Source of the DNA: UBA1858 sp964636225
Lineage (GTDB): Bacteria > Pseudomonadota > Gammaproteobacteria > UBA4575
NCBI GenBank assembly: GCA_964636225.1
Contig: CAZWQM010000020.1
Span: 1-24,680 of the forward strand
Reading direction: 5' to 3'
Length of the DNA: 24,680 nucleotides
The notes beneath the pieces were generated by a model, which did no database searches, was not told the origin of the DNA, and saw nothing but the letters and a program-made list of their open reading frames with translations. Within the stretch, counting starts at the first letter, position 1, and each line of letters opens with the position of its first letter. The position numbers and the translations under genes were made by a program. Positions 1 to 8,008 of this stretch are shown here, piece by piece.

Positions 1-466
1 AGAATATGGCCATATTCATTTTCATTTTTATGATTAATCATGGCCGCCAGAGTGGTCGACTTACCTGATCCGGTTGGCCCTGTGACCAGCACCAGCCCTC
101 TGGGATAAGTTGAAATGTCAGTAAATATTCTTGGGCAATCCAGTTCCTCGAGGGTCAGAATGTTGGTTGGGATGGTCCTAAACACGGCACCCGCACCTCG
201 ACTCTGGTTAAAGGCATTGACTCGGAATCGAGCCAGACCTGGAATTTCAAAAGAGAAGTCCGTTTCCAGAAACTCTTCATAATCCTTGCGCTGCTTGTCA
301 TTCATGATGTCATACACCATGGAATGAACCTGCTTATGCTCCATGATAGGAACATTTATTCTTCGCACATCACCATCGACTCGAATCATCGGCGGCACAC
401 CTGCGGAAAGATGCAAGTCTGAGCTCCATTTTTTACAGAGAAAGCCAACAGCTGTGATATATCCAC
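1..466 (-). CDS. pilT: Type IV pilus twitching motility ATPase PilT, N-terminal part, with apparent frameshift
   Basis: This is the retraction ATPase that depolymerises type IV pili at the inner membrane. The gene runs off the left edge of the window. The minus strand encodes the PilT N-domain, with recognisable stretches such as SDLHLSAGVPPMIRVDGD, and then the Walker A motif GPTGSGKST at about 60-85. The start is GTG at 466-464, preceded by AAAGGAG with 6-nt spacing, and it reads VDISQLLAFSVK as expected for PilT. That frame does not join the downstream PilT frame: one base is missing around 421-434, most simply in the A6 run (minus strand) at 434-429. An extra A would give VKKWSSDLHL at the usual length. 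Without a correction, translation would have to begin inside the domain. This could be a sequencing error or a real mutation. The family assignment is certain. Confidence 0.93.
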
Positions 467-716
467 TTAGACTCCTTTCAAATTACGCTATACAATCCGG
501 TATTCCATATTGAATTTGCGGTACCCGATAAACAGTTTTCGGAACCTTCAAAGCCAATAGAGCACTACTATATAACGTCATTCGCCTGATTCGCGTAAAT
601 AAGCTGTAAGTATGCGACAAGCAAACACATTGTAACGATAAACAGAACACCAGCAGTACGCACAAGCGCATCATTATGAGTTTGCACTTGTCGAACATAA
701 GTCATCATCAGATTCC
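467..716. promoter_or_regulatory. Divergent intergenic region between pilT and yggS
   Basis: These 250 bp separate the divergent pilT and yggS genes and must carry promoters for both. I see no convincing -35/-10 pair or operator. A hydrophobic 71-codon minus-strand frame (698-483) lies here, but it has no family resemblance and sits where the pilT promoter should be, so I do not call it a gene. Confidence 0.4.
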
Positions 717-1412
717 ATGAAAACTCAACAACTTGTCCACAACCTAGAAGCCGTCAGACATCAGATAACTGAACTAGAAAAAAAATATCATCGGAATCCA
801 AATGATGTCTGCTTAATTGCGGTGAGCAAGACTCATGGCATAGAAGCAGTGCGCAGTATCGCCGCACAGGGCCAGTTTCATTTTGGCGAGAATTATGTTC
901 AGGAGGCGATCGATAAAATAACCAATATTACCGACATGGCACTAGTCTGGCACTTCATTGGTCCTATTCAGAAAAATAAAACCAAACTGATTGCCTCACA
1001 TTTCAATTGGGTACACAGCATCGACAGGGAATCGGTCGCCATTCGTCTGAACAAGCAACGCCCAACGAATCTTCCCGTGCTGAACGTATGTATACAGGTA
1101 AATATTGACAGCGAAGACAGCAAATCCGGTGTGGCACCGGAAGAAGTATTACCGCTGGCCCAATCAATTCAATCACTTACCCGCCTGAAATTGCGCGGAC
1201 TGATGGCCATCCCTAGCGCCACTTCAGATTTCGAAAAACAGCTAAGCGCCTTTCAAAAAATGAGTGATTTACTGGACGTGTTAGTACAGGAAGGCTTGGA
1301 TGTGGACACACTATCTATGGGCATGAGCGGTGATTACGAAGCGGCTATTGCCAGTGGTGCAACCATGCTACGCATAGGCACAGCAATATTTGGCCCTCGC
1401 AGCGACTCATGA
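717..1412 (+). CDS. yggS: YggS/PLPBP family pyridoxal-phosphate homeostasis protein
   Basis: This is a cytosolic PLP-binding protein of the YggS/PROSC family, which buffers pyridoxal phosphate and affects amino-acid metabolism without a known enzymatic reaction. At 231 residues it has the normal length. The PLP-binding lysine is K38 in IAVSKTH. FGENYVQEA, the WHFIGPIQKNK strand, SMGMSGDYEAAI and the C-terminal LRIGTAIFGPR are all classic family motifs. It is the first gene of a plus-strand unit with proC 12 bp downstream and yggT 3 bp after that. This order beside a divergent pilT is common in gammaproteobacteria. The ribosome-binding site is weak. Confidence 0.96.
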   Translation: MKTQQLVHNLEAVRHQITELEKKYHRNPNDVCLIAVSKTHGIEAVRSIAAQGQFHFGENYVQEAIDKITNITDMALVWHFIGPIQKNKTKLIASHFNWVHSIDRESVAIRLNKQRPTNLPVLNVCIQVNIDSEDSKSGVAPEEVLPLAQSIQSLTRLKLRGLMAIPSATSDFEKQLSAFQKMSDLLDVLVQEGLDVDTLSMGMSGDYEAAIASGATMLRIGTAIFGPRSDS

Positions 1413-1424
1413 AACAATACAAAC

Positions 1425-2264
1425 ATGATTAATACACAAAGCGCATCCATACTCATTCTCGGTGCCGGCAATATGGGAGCCAGCATTGCCAGCGGTTTAT
1501 TAAAGCAGCAATGGCCCGCCGAACAAATTATCTTCTGTGATTGCAGAGCAGAAAGACACCCAGTATTGAAGCAAACCTATCCTAATTGCCAAATTGTTTG
1601 TCATCCATCCGAACTGGAGACCCTCCCCAAAGTCATTCTGCTATCAGTGAAACCCTTTGATATGCCCTCTGCTTGTGAACCGTTTAGAGCGTTATCCCCT
1701 GCCCGGGACACGCTCTATATTTCCATTGCTGCCGGTGTGCCCATCAGTGCATTTCACAGCTGGCTTGGAAATGAAGCAACCATTGTACGCTGTATGTCAA
1801 ACACGCCCGCTGCCATAGGTGTTGGCATGAGTGGGCTTTACTGCGCAGAAAATACTCCAGAAGTAGATAAAAAACTAGCCGAAACGATATTAAGTTCTAC
1901 CGGCAAAATATTGTGGGTCGATAAAGAAACCATGCTGGATGCCGTTACTGCATTATCAGGCAGTGGTCCGGCTTATTTTTTCTATTTAATGGAATGCCTG
2001 CAGGAAAGCGGCAAGGCGCTGGGATTTAACTCTCAAGACAGTTACATACTAACCATGCAAACGATGCTGGGAGCCGCCCGCTTGGCTGCAGAACAAAAAA
2101 TTGATTTTGCAACACTGCGTGCCAATGTGACCTCCAAAGGGGGCACCACAGAACAGGCCATTAACTGCTTCATCAATAAGGACTTGAAAAACATAGTAGA
2201 TCAGGCCGTCAAAGCGGCTGCACACAGAGCAAGTGAAATCAGCCAATCTTTTACCAAGGAATAA
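1425..2264 (+). CDS. proC: Pyrroline-5-carboxylate reductase
   Basis: ProC catalyses the last step of proline synthesis, reducing 1-pyrroline-5-carboxylate with NAD(P)H in the cytosol. The 279-residue product has the N-terminal Rossmann motif GAGNMG at residues 13-18, the family block VRCMSNTPAAIG, and the C-terminal dimerisation signature ALSGSGPAYFF followed by TSKGGTTEQAI. It is complete. It lies 12 bp after yggS and 3 bp before yggT, so the three are probably cotranscribed. This yggS-proC pairing is widespread and consistent with the link between PLP and amino-acid metabolism. Confidence 0.97.
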   Translation: MINTQSASILILGAGNMGASIASGLLKQQWPAEQIIFCDCRAERHPVLKQTYPNCQIVCHPSELETLPKVILLSVKPFDMPSACEPFRALSPARDTLYISIAAGVPISAFHSWLGNEATIVRCMSNTPAAIGVGMSGLYCAENTPEVDKKLAETILSSTGKILWVDKETMLDAVTALSGSGPAYFFYLMECLQESGKALGFNSQDSYILTMQTMLGAARLAAEQKIDFATLRANVTSKGGTTEQAINCFINKDLKNIVDQAVKAAAHRASEISQSFTKE

Positions 2265-2267
2265 CTA

Positions 2268-2816
2268 ATGCACGCCGCCAATAATGTACTGACATTTTTG
2301 ATACACACATTGTTCAGCCTGTATATAGGCGCAATTTTGCTAAGAGTGATCCTTTCTGCTACCCGTGCCGACTTTTACAACCCTATTTCTCAATTTCTTG
2401 TAACCATTACCAATCCGGTCCTAAGGCCTGCTAGGAAAATCATTCCCAGTGTCGGGCGGCTAGACACTTCAAGCTGGTTTCTGATTTTCGGACTCAAGGC
2501 ATTGGAAGTATTTTTATTACTGTGGTTGCGGGGAATCACGCCGAGCATTGATGTTTTGCTGATCAGCACAGTATTAGAGGTGCTCATCCTGATTGTCTCA
2601 ATATTTCTATATGCAGTGATCATTCGAGCCATACTAAGCTGGTTTGCCGGTATGCAAATGTGGCATAACCCCGTGTTAACCATTTTAAACTCTATCACCG
2701 AGCCTGTTTTAGCGCCTGCACGCAAGATCATTCCTCCAGTCGGCATATTCGACCTGTCTGCTATGGTCGTTATTCTGATTTTATATTCAATTCTGATTGC
2801 ACTACGCTCCATATAG
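2268..2816 (+). CDS. yggT: YggT family integral membrane protein
   Basis: The 182-residue product is a membrane protein built from two similar halves. Each half holds hydrophobic helices around a motif of the type NPISQFLVTITNPVLRPARKIIP (first half), echoed by NPVLTILNSITEPVLAPARKIIP (second half). Four or so membrane segments are visible. YggT proteins follow proC in many proteobacteria. Proposed roles include osmotic or ion stress tolerance, but the molecular function is not settled. Only 3 bp separate it from proC, so it is the last gene of the yggS-proC-yggT unit. Confidence 0.93.
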   Translation: MHAANNVLTFLIHTLFSLYIGAILLRVILSATRADFYNPISQFLVTITNPVLRPARKIIPSVGRLDTSSWFLIFGLKALEVFLLLWLRGITPSIDVLLISTVLEVLILIVSIFLYAVIIRAILSWFAGMQMWHNPVLTILNSITEPVLAPARKIIPPVGIFDLSAMVVILILYSILIALRSI

Positions 2817-2998
2817 CCAAGCCAACAGCTGTTTAATTCAGAAGGTTTGCAAAATTATCTTGATAGAGCACATTAAGTCATAAGCTCTTGCGCAAAATCA
2901 TTTAGCAGTTTCGCCCTAAAACAGCACTTACAAAAGTCAACGTTGGTTCTGTTAATTTTTAGTGCAATTTCATGAAATGCTTAAATAGCAGGATAAAA
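2817..2998. other. Non-coding interval after yggT
   Basis: Together with 2999-3140 this forms a 324-bp gap between yggT and the HU-like gene. I see no gene, strong terminator hairpin or repeat in this left portion. The right portion holds the promoter and leader of the HU-like gene. Confidence 0.4.
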
Positions 2999-3027
2999 TT
3001 GGCATTATTCATTTCCTTGTGTACAAT
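2999..3027 (+). promoter_or_regulatory. Sigma70-type promoter of the HU-like gene
   Basis: TTGGCA (2999-3004) and TACAAT (3022-3027) are separated by exactly 17 bp. Each hexamer matches the sigma70 consensus at five of six positions. Transcription would start near 3034, giving a leader of roughly 105 nt before the ATG at 3141. This is inferred from sequence only. Confidence 0.6.
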
Positions 3028-3140
3028 CCACCAACGCACAATGACAATAATATTAATCGTTGAGAGATAACTACAGTGACTGCTATTTAGCAATCATACT
3101 TTAACGTACTTATTTAAACTCACATCAGAGGAGTAATTTT

Positions 3141-3476
3141 ATGGCAGTTAAAAAGAAAGCCGCAGCAGCAGTAAAAAAACCACCCACCAAATCTGAGATT
3201 CTAAATGCTATCGCAGAAGAAACTGAACTCACCAGAAAACAGGTGACATCAGTATTTACTGCACTAGACGGCCTTATTGCTAAAGAACTCAAACCCAGAG
3301 GCTCTGGCTTATTCAATATGGTAGGTCTTTGCAAAATCAAGGTTGTAAAAAAACCTGCCACTAAAGCACGCAAAGGCATCAACCCCTTCACTGGCGAAGA
3401 GACTGTATTTAAAGCAAAACCTGCTCGCAAAGCCGTCAGAGTGCTGCCTCTGAAAGGCCTAAAGGACATGGTGTAA
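3141..3476 (+). CDS. HU-family DNA-binding protein with lysine/alanine-rich N-terminal tail
   Basis: This is a 111-residue histone-like protein that should bind and bend DNA as a dimer. Residues 1-16 form a Lys/Ala-rich tail (MAVKKKAAAAVKKPP) not found in standard 90-residue HU. From KSEILNAIAEE onward it follows the HU/IHF fold, with the beta-arm signature KGINPFTGEETVFKAKPARKAVRVLPLKGLKDMV. A strong ribosome-binding site, AGAGGAG, lies at 3127-3133, and a good promoter lies upstream, which suggests high expression. A hairpin terminator follows the stop. The tail resembles histone H1-like extensions reported in some gammaproteobacterial HU relatives. A specific role cannot be read from the sequence. 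Confidence 0.9.
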   Translation: MAVKKKAAAAVKKPPTKSEILNAIAEETELTRKQVTSVFTALDGLIAKELKPRGSGLFNMVGLCKIKVVKKPATKARKGINPFTGEETVFKAKPARKAVRVLPLKGLKDMV

Positions 3477-3503
3477 AACACCCTGATTCTTAAAACTTGT
3501 GCT

Positions 3504-3536
3504 TACCGCAGGCGGATTTTCAATTCGCTTGCGGTG
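3504..3536. terminator. Hairpin between convergent HU-like and TerB genes
   Basis: ACCGCAGGCG at 3505-3514 pairs with CGCTTGCGGT at 3526-3535 with one G-T wobble. The stem continues inward with AT pairs to a three-base loop at 3519-3521. It sits between the convergent stops at 3476 and 3556. There is no long T-run, so its efficiency as an intrinsic terminator is uncertain. Confidence 0.6.
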
Positions 3537-3555
3537 TTCACAACAGCATTCACCC

Positions 3556-4020
3556 TTACTTCTCGATATTTAGCTCATCCTGCACTTGTAGTTTGATACG
3601 AATAAAGTCCGAATGAGACAAGTATAGCCAGTCCGCTATTTTACGAATCTGGTATTCTTCATATTTGTCCAGAACCCTGTCTGCGTAGGCAACTTTCCAT
3701 AGTCCCCTCAACAATTCCTGTCTGGCTTGCAGCTCCACTTCCTCATTAATCAGGCGAATAAATGGGTGCGCCGAGGTATATTCCTCCTGCTTATCCAGTG
3801 CATATTGTAAAACCTTACCCGCTTCACTTTCATTTAGAGAGAACTGTTGCGTCAGTACTTCACGCATTACCTGCTGCTCGTCCTCTGATATCTCAAAATC
3901 AGCGCGGCTCACTTCCACAAGTAAAATCGCAGCGGCGAGTTGTTTGGTGTGCTGCTCGCCTTCTTTTTCCATACCAATATTTAAGGTTGTCTCTAACCAT
4001 CGATTCAAATTTTTAAACAT
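3556..4020 (-). CDS. TerB-like domain protein
   Basis: The 154-residue soluble, acidic, all-helical protein has the TerB/DjlA-type layout. AAAILLVEVSRADFEISEDEQQVM comes near residue 30, and the second repeat LLRGLWKVAYADRVLDKYEEYQIRKIADWL comes near residue 105. The paired acidic motifs (RADFEISEDE and YADRVLDKYEE) match the metal-binding positions of TerB folds. Freestanding TerB proteins of this size are common in gammaproteobacteria and their function is undefined; tellurite resistance should not be assumed without other ter genes, and none are here. The gene lies 3 bp downstream of hspQ and is probably cotranscribed with it. Confidence 0.85.
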   Translation of the reverse strand: MFKNLNRWLETTLNIGMEKEGEQHTKQLAAAILLVEVSRADFEISEDEQQVMREVLTQQFSLNESEAGKVLQYALDKQEEYTSAHPFIRLINEEVELQARQELLRGLWKVAYADRVLDKYEEYQIRKIADWLYLSHSDFIRIKLQVQDELNIEK

Positions 4021-4023
4021 TTT

Positions 4024-4338
4024 TTATTGCTTCAGAGGAAGAATATATTTCCCGTTAGAAAAATTTATAAAGTACACCTCAGTGAGAGGATGGTTAATGG
4101 CCTCCAGATCGTCTGCCACCAGCATATTGCTTTCTGCCACGTAGGTAGTAATGTCTGAGCCATCTACCATTACGTGATACCATGGTTTATCTTTTGCGGG
4201 ACGTGATTTTGCAACCCGCTGATACCAGACCTCAGTACCACTGTATAGAGCGTCAACATCGTATATGACCCCTCGGTAACCGAAGTTTTTATGCCTCATA
4301 ATTTGGCCGATATGAAACTTGATTTGTTGGGTTTGCAT
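4024..4338 (-). CDS. hspQ: HspQ/YccV family protein
   Basis: The 104-residue product matches the YccV-like family, known in Escherichia coli as HspQ. HspQ is a small heat-inducible protein that binds hemimethylated DNA and acts as a specificity-enhancing factor for Lon. Recognisable parts are FHIGQIMRHKNFGYRGVIYDVD at the N-terminus, then PWYHVMVDGSDITTYVAESNML in the middle. The length equals that of the E. coli protein. It is the promoter-proximal gene of a two-gene minus-strand unit with the TerB gene. Confidence 0.9.
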   Translation of the reverse strand: MQTQQIKFHIGQIMRHKNFGYRGVIYDVDALYSGTEVWYQRVAKSRPAKDKPWYHVMVDGSDITTYVAESNMLVADDLEAINHPLTEVYFINFSNGKYILPLKQ

Positions 4339-4461
4339 CGTTGGGTATTTTGAAGATTAAGATTACACGGATTAGCTTGTACACTGCGAGCGCAATCAGA
4401 TTGATCATGCTATGCTTAAAGCACTACGCTAACACGTGCAATATACAATATAATCAGACAC

Positions 4462-4761
4462 ATGCAATCCGACCAGAATTCAAACAAAGAGCAGCGTACA
4501 TTACTTGTGATGCGCAAAGTATTATCGGCTGTCATTCGTGAGACAACCCCCAAACCCGGCATGAAGCACGTTTTGAGTGATACCACTCGAGAAGATTTAC
4601 GCCTGTGTTTGCAATTGATTTCCTCCCGCGAATTCGAACTTGCTCAACAAGCCGGACTGGACATCAAGGAAAGACCCCGATATGCCGACCAGCCCAAGCA
4701 GTCGGAAGTGATTTCTATTGATGTACTAAAAAAGCCCAACAACCCCAGGGAATCGGATTAG
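4462..4761 (+). CDS. Small conserved gammaproteobacterial protein of unknown function
   Basis: This is a 99-residue soluble protein with an N-terminal helical segment LLVMRKVLSAVIRETTPKPG. The segment HVLSDTTREDLRLCLQLISSREFELAQQAGLDIKERPRYAD follows, then a basic, disordered tail. I recall similar short proteins in Pseudomonas-type genomes, sometimes labelled as segregation and condensation protein A-like. There is no ScpA domain here and I do not trust that label. It lies 12 bp upstream of the antitoxin-like gene at 4774 and reads in the same direction. An overlapping frame at 4341-4541 is not a gene. Confidence 0.75.
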   Translation: MQSDQNSNKEQRTLLVMRKVLSAVIRETTPKPGMKHVLSDTTREDLRLCLQLISSREFELAQQAGLDIKERPRYADQPKQSEVISIDVLKKPNNPRESD

Positions 4762-4773
4762 ACTTTAGCCACC

Positions 4774-5160
4774 ATGAAGACAGAAGCAGACAATGTCATT
4801 ATTACCCAGATGACCATGCAGCTCATGGATGACTGGGGGCTCGATGGCAAACAAATCATTCAATTGTTAGCCTTACCCAAGAGTACACGCACTCGACATC
4901 TGGAGAAATTTCGACAGGGAGACTCATTCCCAATGAATAATGAAACCTATCAACGAATTGAGCATATTGCCGGTATTGCAGATGCACTGAGAACAACTTA
5001 TCCGCGCAATTTGAATATGGGCTCGCGCTGGCTACACACTCCACACCGGCGATTCAGAAACAATACGCCCATTGAAACCATGTTAAGCAGCGATACCGGC
5101 CTGTTAACAGTTCGCTCTGAGCTGGATTGTTCCTACGCATGGGACCGCTCCGGTTCTTAA
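4774..5160 (+). CDS. Orphan Xre/MbcA/ParS-type antitoxin domain protein
   Basis: The 128-residue protein has an N-terminal Xre-like helical region (WGLDGKQIIQLLALPKSTRTRHLEKFRQG, residues about 18-46). The C-terminal toxin-binding domain of the DUF2384 family follows, recognised from MGSRWLHTPHRRFRNNTPIETMLS and the ending GLLTVRSELD. Members normally neutralise RES-domain toxins that degrade NAD+. The next gene encodes a YkgJ cysteine-cluster protein, not a RES toxin, and no RES protein occurs anywhere in the window. It may be a domesticated regulator or may act on a distant toxin. Family assignment is good; the function is inferred. Confidence 0.85.
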   Translation: MKTEADNVIITQMTMQLMDDWGLDGKQIIQLLALPKSTRTRHLEKFRQGDSFPMNNETYQRIEHIAGIADALRTTYPRNLNMGSRWLHTPHRRFRNNTPIETMLSSDTGLLTVRSELDCSYAWDRSGS

Positions 5161-5193
5161 ACAGAGACCCAATCCAGGGCAGTATAAATCCTT

Positions 5194-5610
5194 ATGTTAA
5201 GACTCGATGATATCAAAGTTAAGCTCGATCCCAGTGTAAAGATAACGCCTGAGAATAAGTGCGGCTTCTGTACGAATTCCATTTGCTGCACTTATGTCAC
5301 ACAGCCAATTGATACGCCTCGAAGCAAACAGGATTTTGAATATCTTCTGTGGCAGGTATCGCATGATCACATCGAAGTCTATCGTGATGATGAAGGTTGG
5401 TGCTTACTGATATTGGGGAAATGCACCCATATTCTGCCACAGGGTGGTTGCGGCATTTACGACGCTCGCCCACAGATTTGTCGCGATCACAGCAACGATT
5501 ATTGCGAATTTGATTCTCCTTCCGAAGAAGGTTTTGAGCTATATTTTCGTAATTACGACGAGCTACTTAAATACTGCAAAAAGAAATTCAAACACTGGAA
5601 ACGCGGCTAA
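5194..5610 (+). CDS. YkgJ-type cysteine cluster protein
   Basis: The 138-residue soluble protein has the metal-chelating cysteine pattern of the YkgJ/CxxCxxCC family. CGFCTNSICC lies near residues 24-33, GKCTHILPQGGCGIYDARPQICRDHS near residue 75, and a final CEF near residue 109. Such proteins are thought to bind zinc or an Fe-S cluster, and their role is mostly unknown. It is 33 bp downstream of the antitoxin-like gene and probably in the same unit. Its stop codon (5608-5610) directly abuts the convergent yrfG stop (5611-5613). Confidence 0.88.
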   Translation: MLRLDDIKVKLDPSVKITPENKCGFCTNSICCTYVTQPIDTPRSKQDFEYLLWQVSHDHIEVYRDDEGWCLLILGKCTHILPQGGCGIYDARPQICRDHSNDYCEFDSPSEEGFELYFRNYDELLKYCKKKFKHWKRG

Positions 5611-6306
5611 TTATTCACTAATTTGCAGGCATTCCACGATGTCATGAAATCCATGAATGGCAGAAAACCCCTGTGTATCCTGCACGGGTAAGGTCGTATC
5701 CGGCTGAAAAACACTATAAAGGTGTTTAATCCCATGCCGCTTTGCCGCTTGCAGTACCGAAACATTATCATCAATCAGCAATGTTGCATGGTGCTGATAT
5801 TTTTCATCCTGAGCCAGCAGCGGCCAGAATGGATCATGCTCTTTGGCATGGCCGTAGCTATGTGACGTAATAATTCGATCAAATTTAGCGCGAATACCGG
5901 TTTGTTCCATTTTAATATCAACACTATCCATATGCGCATTGGTCAATAACACTGATCGCTTCCCATTTGCCTGTAGCCAGCATAGAAATTCAGCCACCAG
6001 TGGAAACAGGCTTACTTTATGCGCTACCTGCTGTTTTAACTGCCGAATATTCAAATTTAGCTGCTCGGACCAATAATCTGTACAATACCAGCTAAGATTA
6101 CCGCGTTGTTGGTAATACATATTTAGTAGTTTATCTTTTGCCTCGACCTCGGTAATCCCATTATGCTCGCTATACATTAACGGGACATACTCATGCCAAA
6201 AATAATTATCAAAGGCCAGATCCATTAGTGTGCCATCCATATCAAGAAATACAGTTTCGATTTCTGCCCACTCCAGTGAGTGACGATTATTTTTCACTTT
6301 TTGCAC
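5611..6306 (-). CDS. yrfG: HAD-family GMP/IMP nucleotidase
   Basis: The 231-residue HAD phosphatase matches YrfG, which in E. coli dephosphorylates GMP and IMP. The catalytic motif I is DMDGT at residues 22-26, followed by the family-typical LAFDNYFWHEYVP. Motif II is LLTNAH, the lysine motif lies near AKEHDPFWP, and motif IV is LLIDDN. It is complete. The start is GTG at 6306-6304; an in-frame GTG three codons later is also possible and no strong ribosome-binding site decides. It diverges from cysQ across about 47 bp and converges with the YkgJ gene without a gap. Confidence 0.9.
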   Translation of the reverse strand: MQKVKNNRHSLEWAEIETVFLDMDGTLMDLAFDNYFWHEYVPLMYSEHNGITEVEAKDKLLNMYYQQRGNLSWYCTDYWSEQLNLNIRQLKQQVAHKVSLFPLVAEFLCWLQANGKRSVLLTNAHMDSVDIKMEQTGIRAKFDRIITSHSYGHAKEHDPFWPLLAQDEKYQHHATLLIDDNVSVLQAAKRHGIKHLYSVFQPDTTLPVQDTQGFSAIHGFHDIVECLQISE

Positions 6307-6353
6307 GCTATTAATCTATTTACATTCATTGCCGAACCGATCAAAGTGTAGCA

Positions 6354-7172
6354 ATGTTTTCCGGTAATGAGTTAAAAAATCTGAGTCACGAAGTCAATGA
6401 GATAGCGTGTACATCTGGTAAAATTATTCGCCACTATTTCCAATCGACTTATCAGATCGACATCAAACAGGATCAATCACCGGTTACCACGGCTGACCTG
6501 GAAGCCAACCAGCATATTGAGCAACAGTTAAATATGCTGACCCCGAATATCCCCAGAATATCAGAGGAATCTGAGGATACAGACTACCAGGAACGCAAAG
6601 GCTGGGATACATTCTGGCTAATAGACCCGTTGGATGGAACGCGTGAATTCATAAAAAACCGGCCTGACTTCACGGTCAACATTGCTTTGGTACATCAACA
6701 AAAGCCGATTCTTGGGTCCATCTATTTACCGATAGCCGACCAACTTTATTATGCTACTCAGGATAATCACGCATATCGACAGGATCGGGGTCAGACACCT
6801 GTTGAAATTCAAGTGTCACGCCAGCAACCCGCTATTCCAAGAATATGTGGCAGTCGATACCATACCAGTAAAGCCATGCAGCGTTTTTTAAATGCCGTGG
6901 GCGAACACCAACTGATTACTCGTGGCAGTTCCATCAAGTCCTGTCTGGTGGCAGATGGTAGTGCAGACATCTACCCAAGATTTGGCCCAACCTGGGAATG
7001 GGACACCGCCGCCGCTCAGTGTATTATCGTTCAGGCAGGAGGGCATTTAACAACCCTTGACATGAAATCACTGTCCTACAATAAACAATCCCTGTTGAAC
7101 CCATCGTTTGTGGCTTTTGCCAATGAACAGCATGGCTGGGCAGAGCCTCTTGGCGCAACGACCGCGCAATAA
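6354..7172 (+). CDS. cysQ: 3'(2'),5'-bisphosphate nucleotidase CysQ
   Basis: CysQ hydrolyses 3'-phosphoadenosine 5'-phosphate (PAP), the toxic by-product of sulfate assimilation, to AMP. The 272-residue product has the inositol-monophosphatase fold. The metal site includes E71-E72 in RISEESEDT and the signature WLIDPLDGTREFI at residues 88-100. GSSIKSCLVADGSADIYPR and WEWDTAAAQ near residue 217 complete the active site. It is complete and adjacent to yrfG, an arrangement also seen in other gammaproteobacteria. Its stop overlaps the next start by one base (TAATG), which implies translational coupling to the acyltransferase. Confidence 0.95.
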   Translation: MFSGNELKNLSHEVNEIACTSGKIIRHYFQSTYQIDIKQDQSPVTTADLEANQHIEQQLNMLTPNIPRISEESEDTDYQERKGWDTFWLIDPLDGTREFIKNRPDFTVNIALVHQQKPILGSIYLPIADQLYYATQDNHAYRQDRGQTPVEIQVSRQQPAIPRICGSRYHTSKAMQRFLNAVGEHQLITRGSSIKSCLVADGSADIYPRFGPTWEWDTAAAQCIIVQAGGHLTTLDMKSLSYNKQSLLNPSFVAFANEQHGWAEPLGATTAQ

Positions 7173-8008
7173 TGTTTTTTAAAATGCTTTCCAAATTGCC
7201 ATTCCCGGCAATCTATATATTTTCAAATATTGCCGCATATATGCTCTTTCATGTTTTTCGCTACCGTAGAAATATAAGCTTTACCAATCTCGCGCGATCT
7301 TTCCCGCAAAAGCCCTCATCAGAAATTAAACAGTTGCAGAAATCCGCCTATCTTCATCTAACCGATTCTTTTCTTGAAATACTCAAAGCCAGTGACATGA
7401 GTAATCGGGAAATACTGGATCGTATTGAGTTGAGAAATTTTGAAGAAGTTGAGGAAAAAATTCGTCAGGGACAATCAATATTTTTTCTCACAGCACATAC
7501 TGCCCCGATAGACTGGGTAGCCTTTGCAGTACATCTAAGATTCAATTGCCTGATCGACCCGGTCTACAAACCCATCCACGCCAAAGCCCTGAATAATTTT
7601 ATTTTCAATATGCGCTCGCGCCACCAAGGCACTCCGATCCCTTATAAGAAAATTGCCAAAGACGTTATTCTGCGAAAACATGTACAACGCTGCATTGCCA
7701 TGCTGGCAGATTTGGAACCCCGCTCTCGCGATCAGAGCCTGGAAGTAAAGTTTCTTAATCAGCCGACTCGATTCTTTTTCGGCAGTGAAAAAGTGGTAAA
7801 ACTGGCAAATTTTCCCACCTATTTTATCGCTATAAAAAAAACTAGGCGCGGCCATTATCAGGCTTATGCGCACAAACTTTCAGAACGGCCTAAAGAGTTA
7901 AAAGCAGATCAATTAACACGTCAGTATGCTGACTGCGTTGAACATACGATTATAGAAAATCCTGCCGCCTGGTTATGGACACATAAACGCTGGAAACGCA
8001 TTACCTGA
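7172..8008 (+). CDS. LpxL/HtrB-like lysophospholipid or lipid A acyltransferase
   Basis: The 278-residue membrane-associated acyltransferase belongs to the LpxL/HtrB superfamily, which transfers acyl chains to lipid A precursors at the inner membrane. An N-terminal hydrophobic helix (residues 10-30) precedes RNISFTNLARSFP, a family motif. The catalytic HX4D is HTAPID near residue 109. The C-terminal WLWTHKRWK is typical. It is shorter than E. coli LpxL (306 residues), so the exact acceptor is unclear; it could act on another lysolipid. It is translationally coupled to cysQ. Its end overlaps the convergent lipoprotein gene by 8 bp. Confidence 0.85.
   Translation: MFFKMLSKLPFPAIYIFSNIAAYMLFHVFRYRRNISFTNLARSFPQKPSSEIKQLQKSAYLHLTDSFLEILKASDMSNREILDRIELRNFEEVEEKIRQGQSIFFLTAHTAPIDWVAFAVHLRFNCLIDPVYKPIHAKALNNFIFNMRSRHQGTPIPYKKIAKDVILRKHVQRCIAMLADLEPRSRDQSLEVKFLNQPTRFFFGSEKVVKLANFPTYFIAIKKTRRGHYQAYAHKLSERPKELKADQLTRQYADCVEHTIIENPAAWLWTHKRWKRIT

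Noticed and set aside
483..698. 71-codon hydrophobic minus-strand frame
   Set aside because: It occupies the divergent pilT/yggS promoter region, has no ribosome-binding site or recognisable family, and its composition looks like chance.
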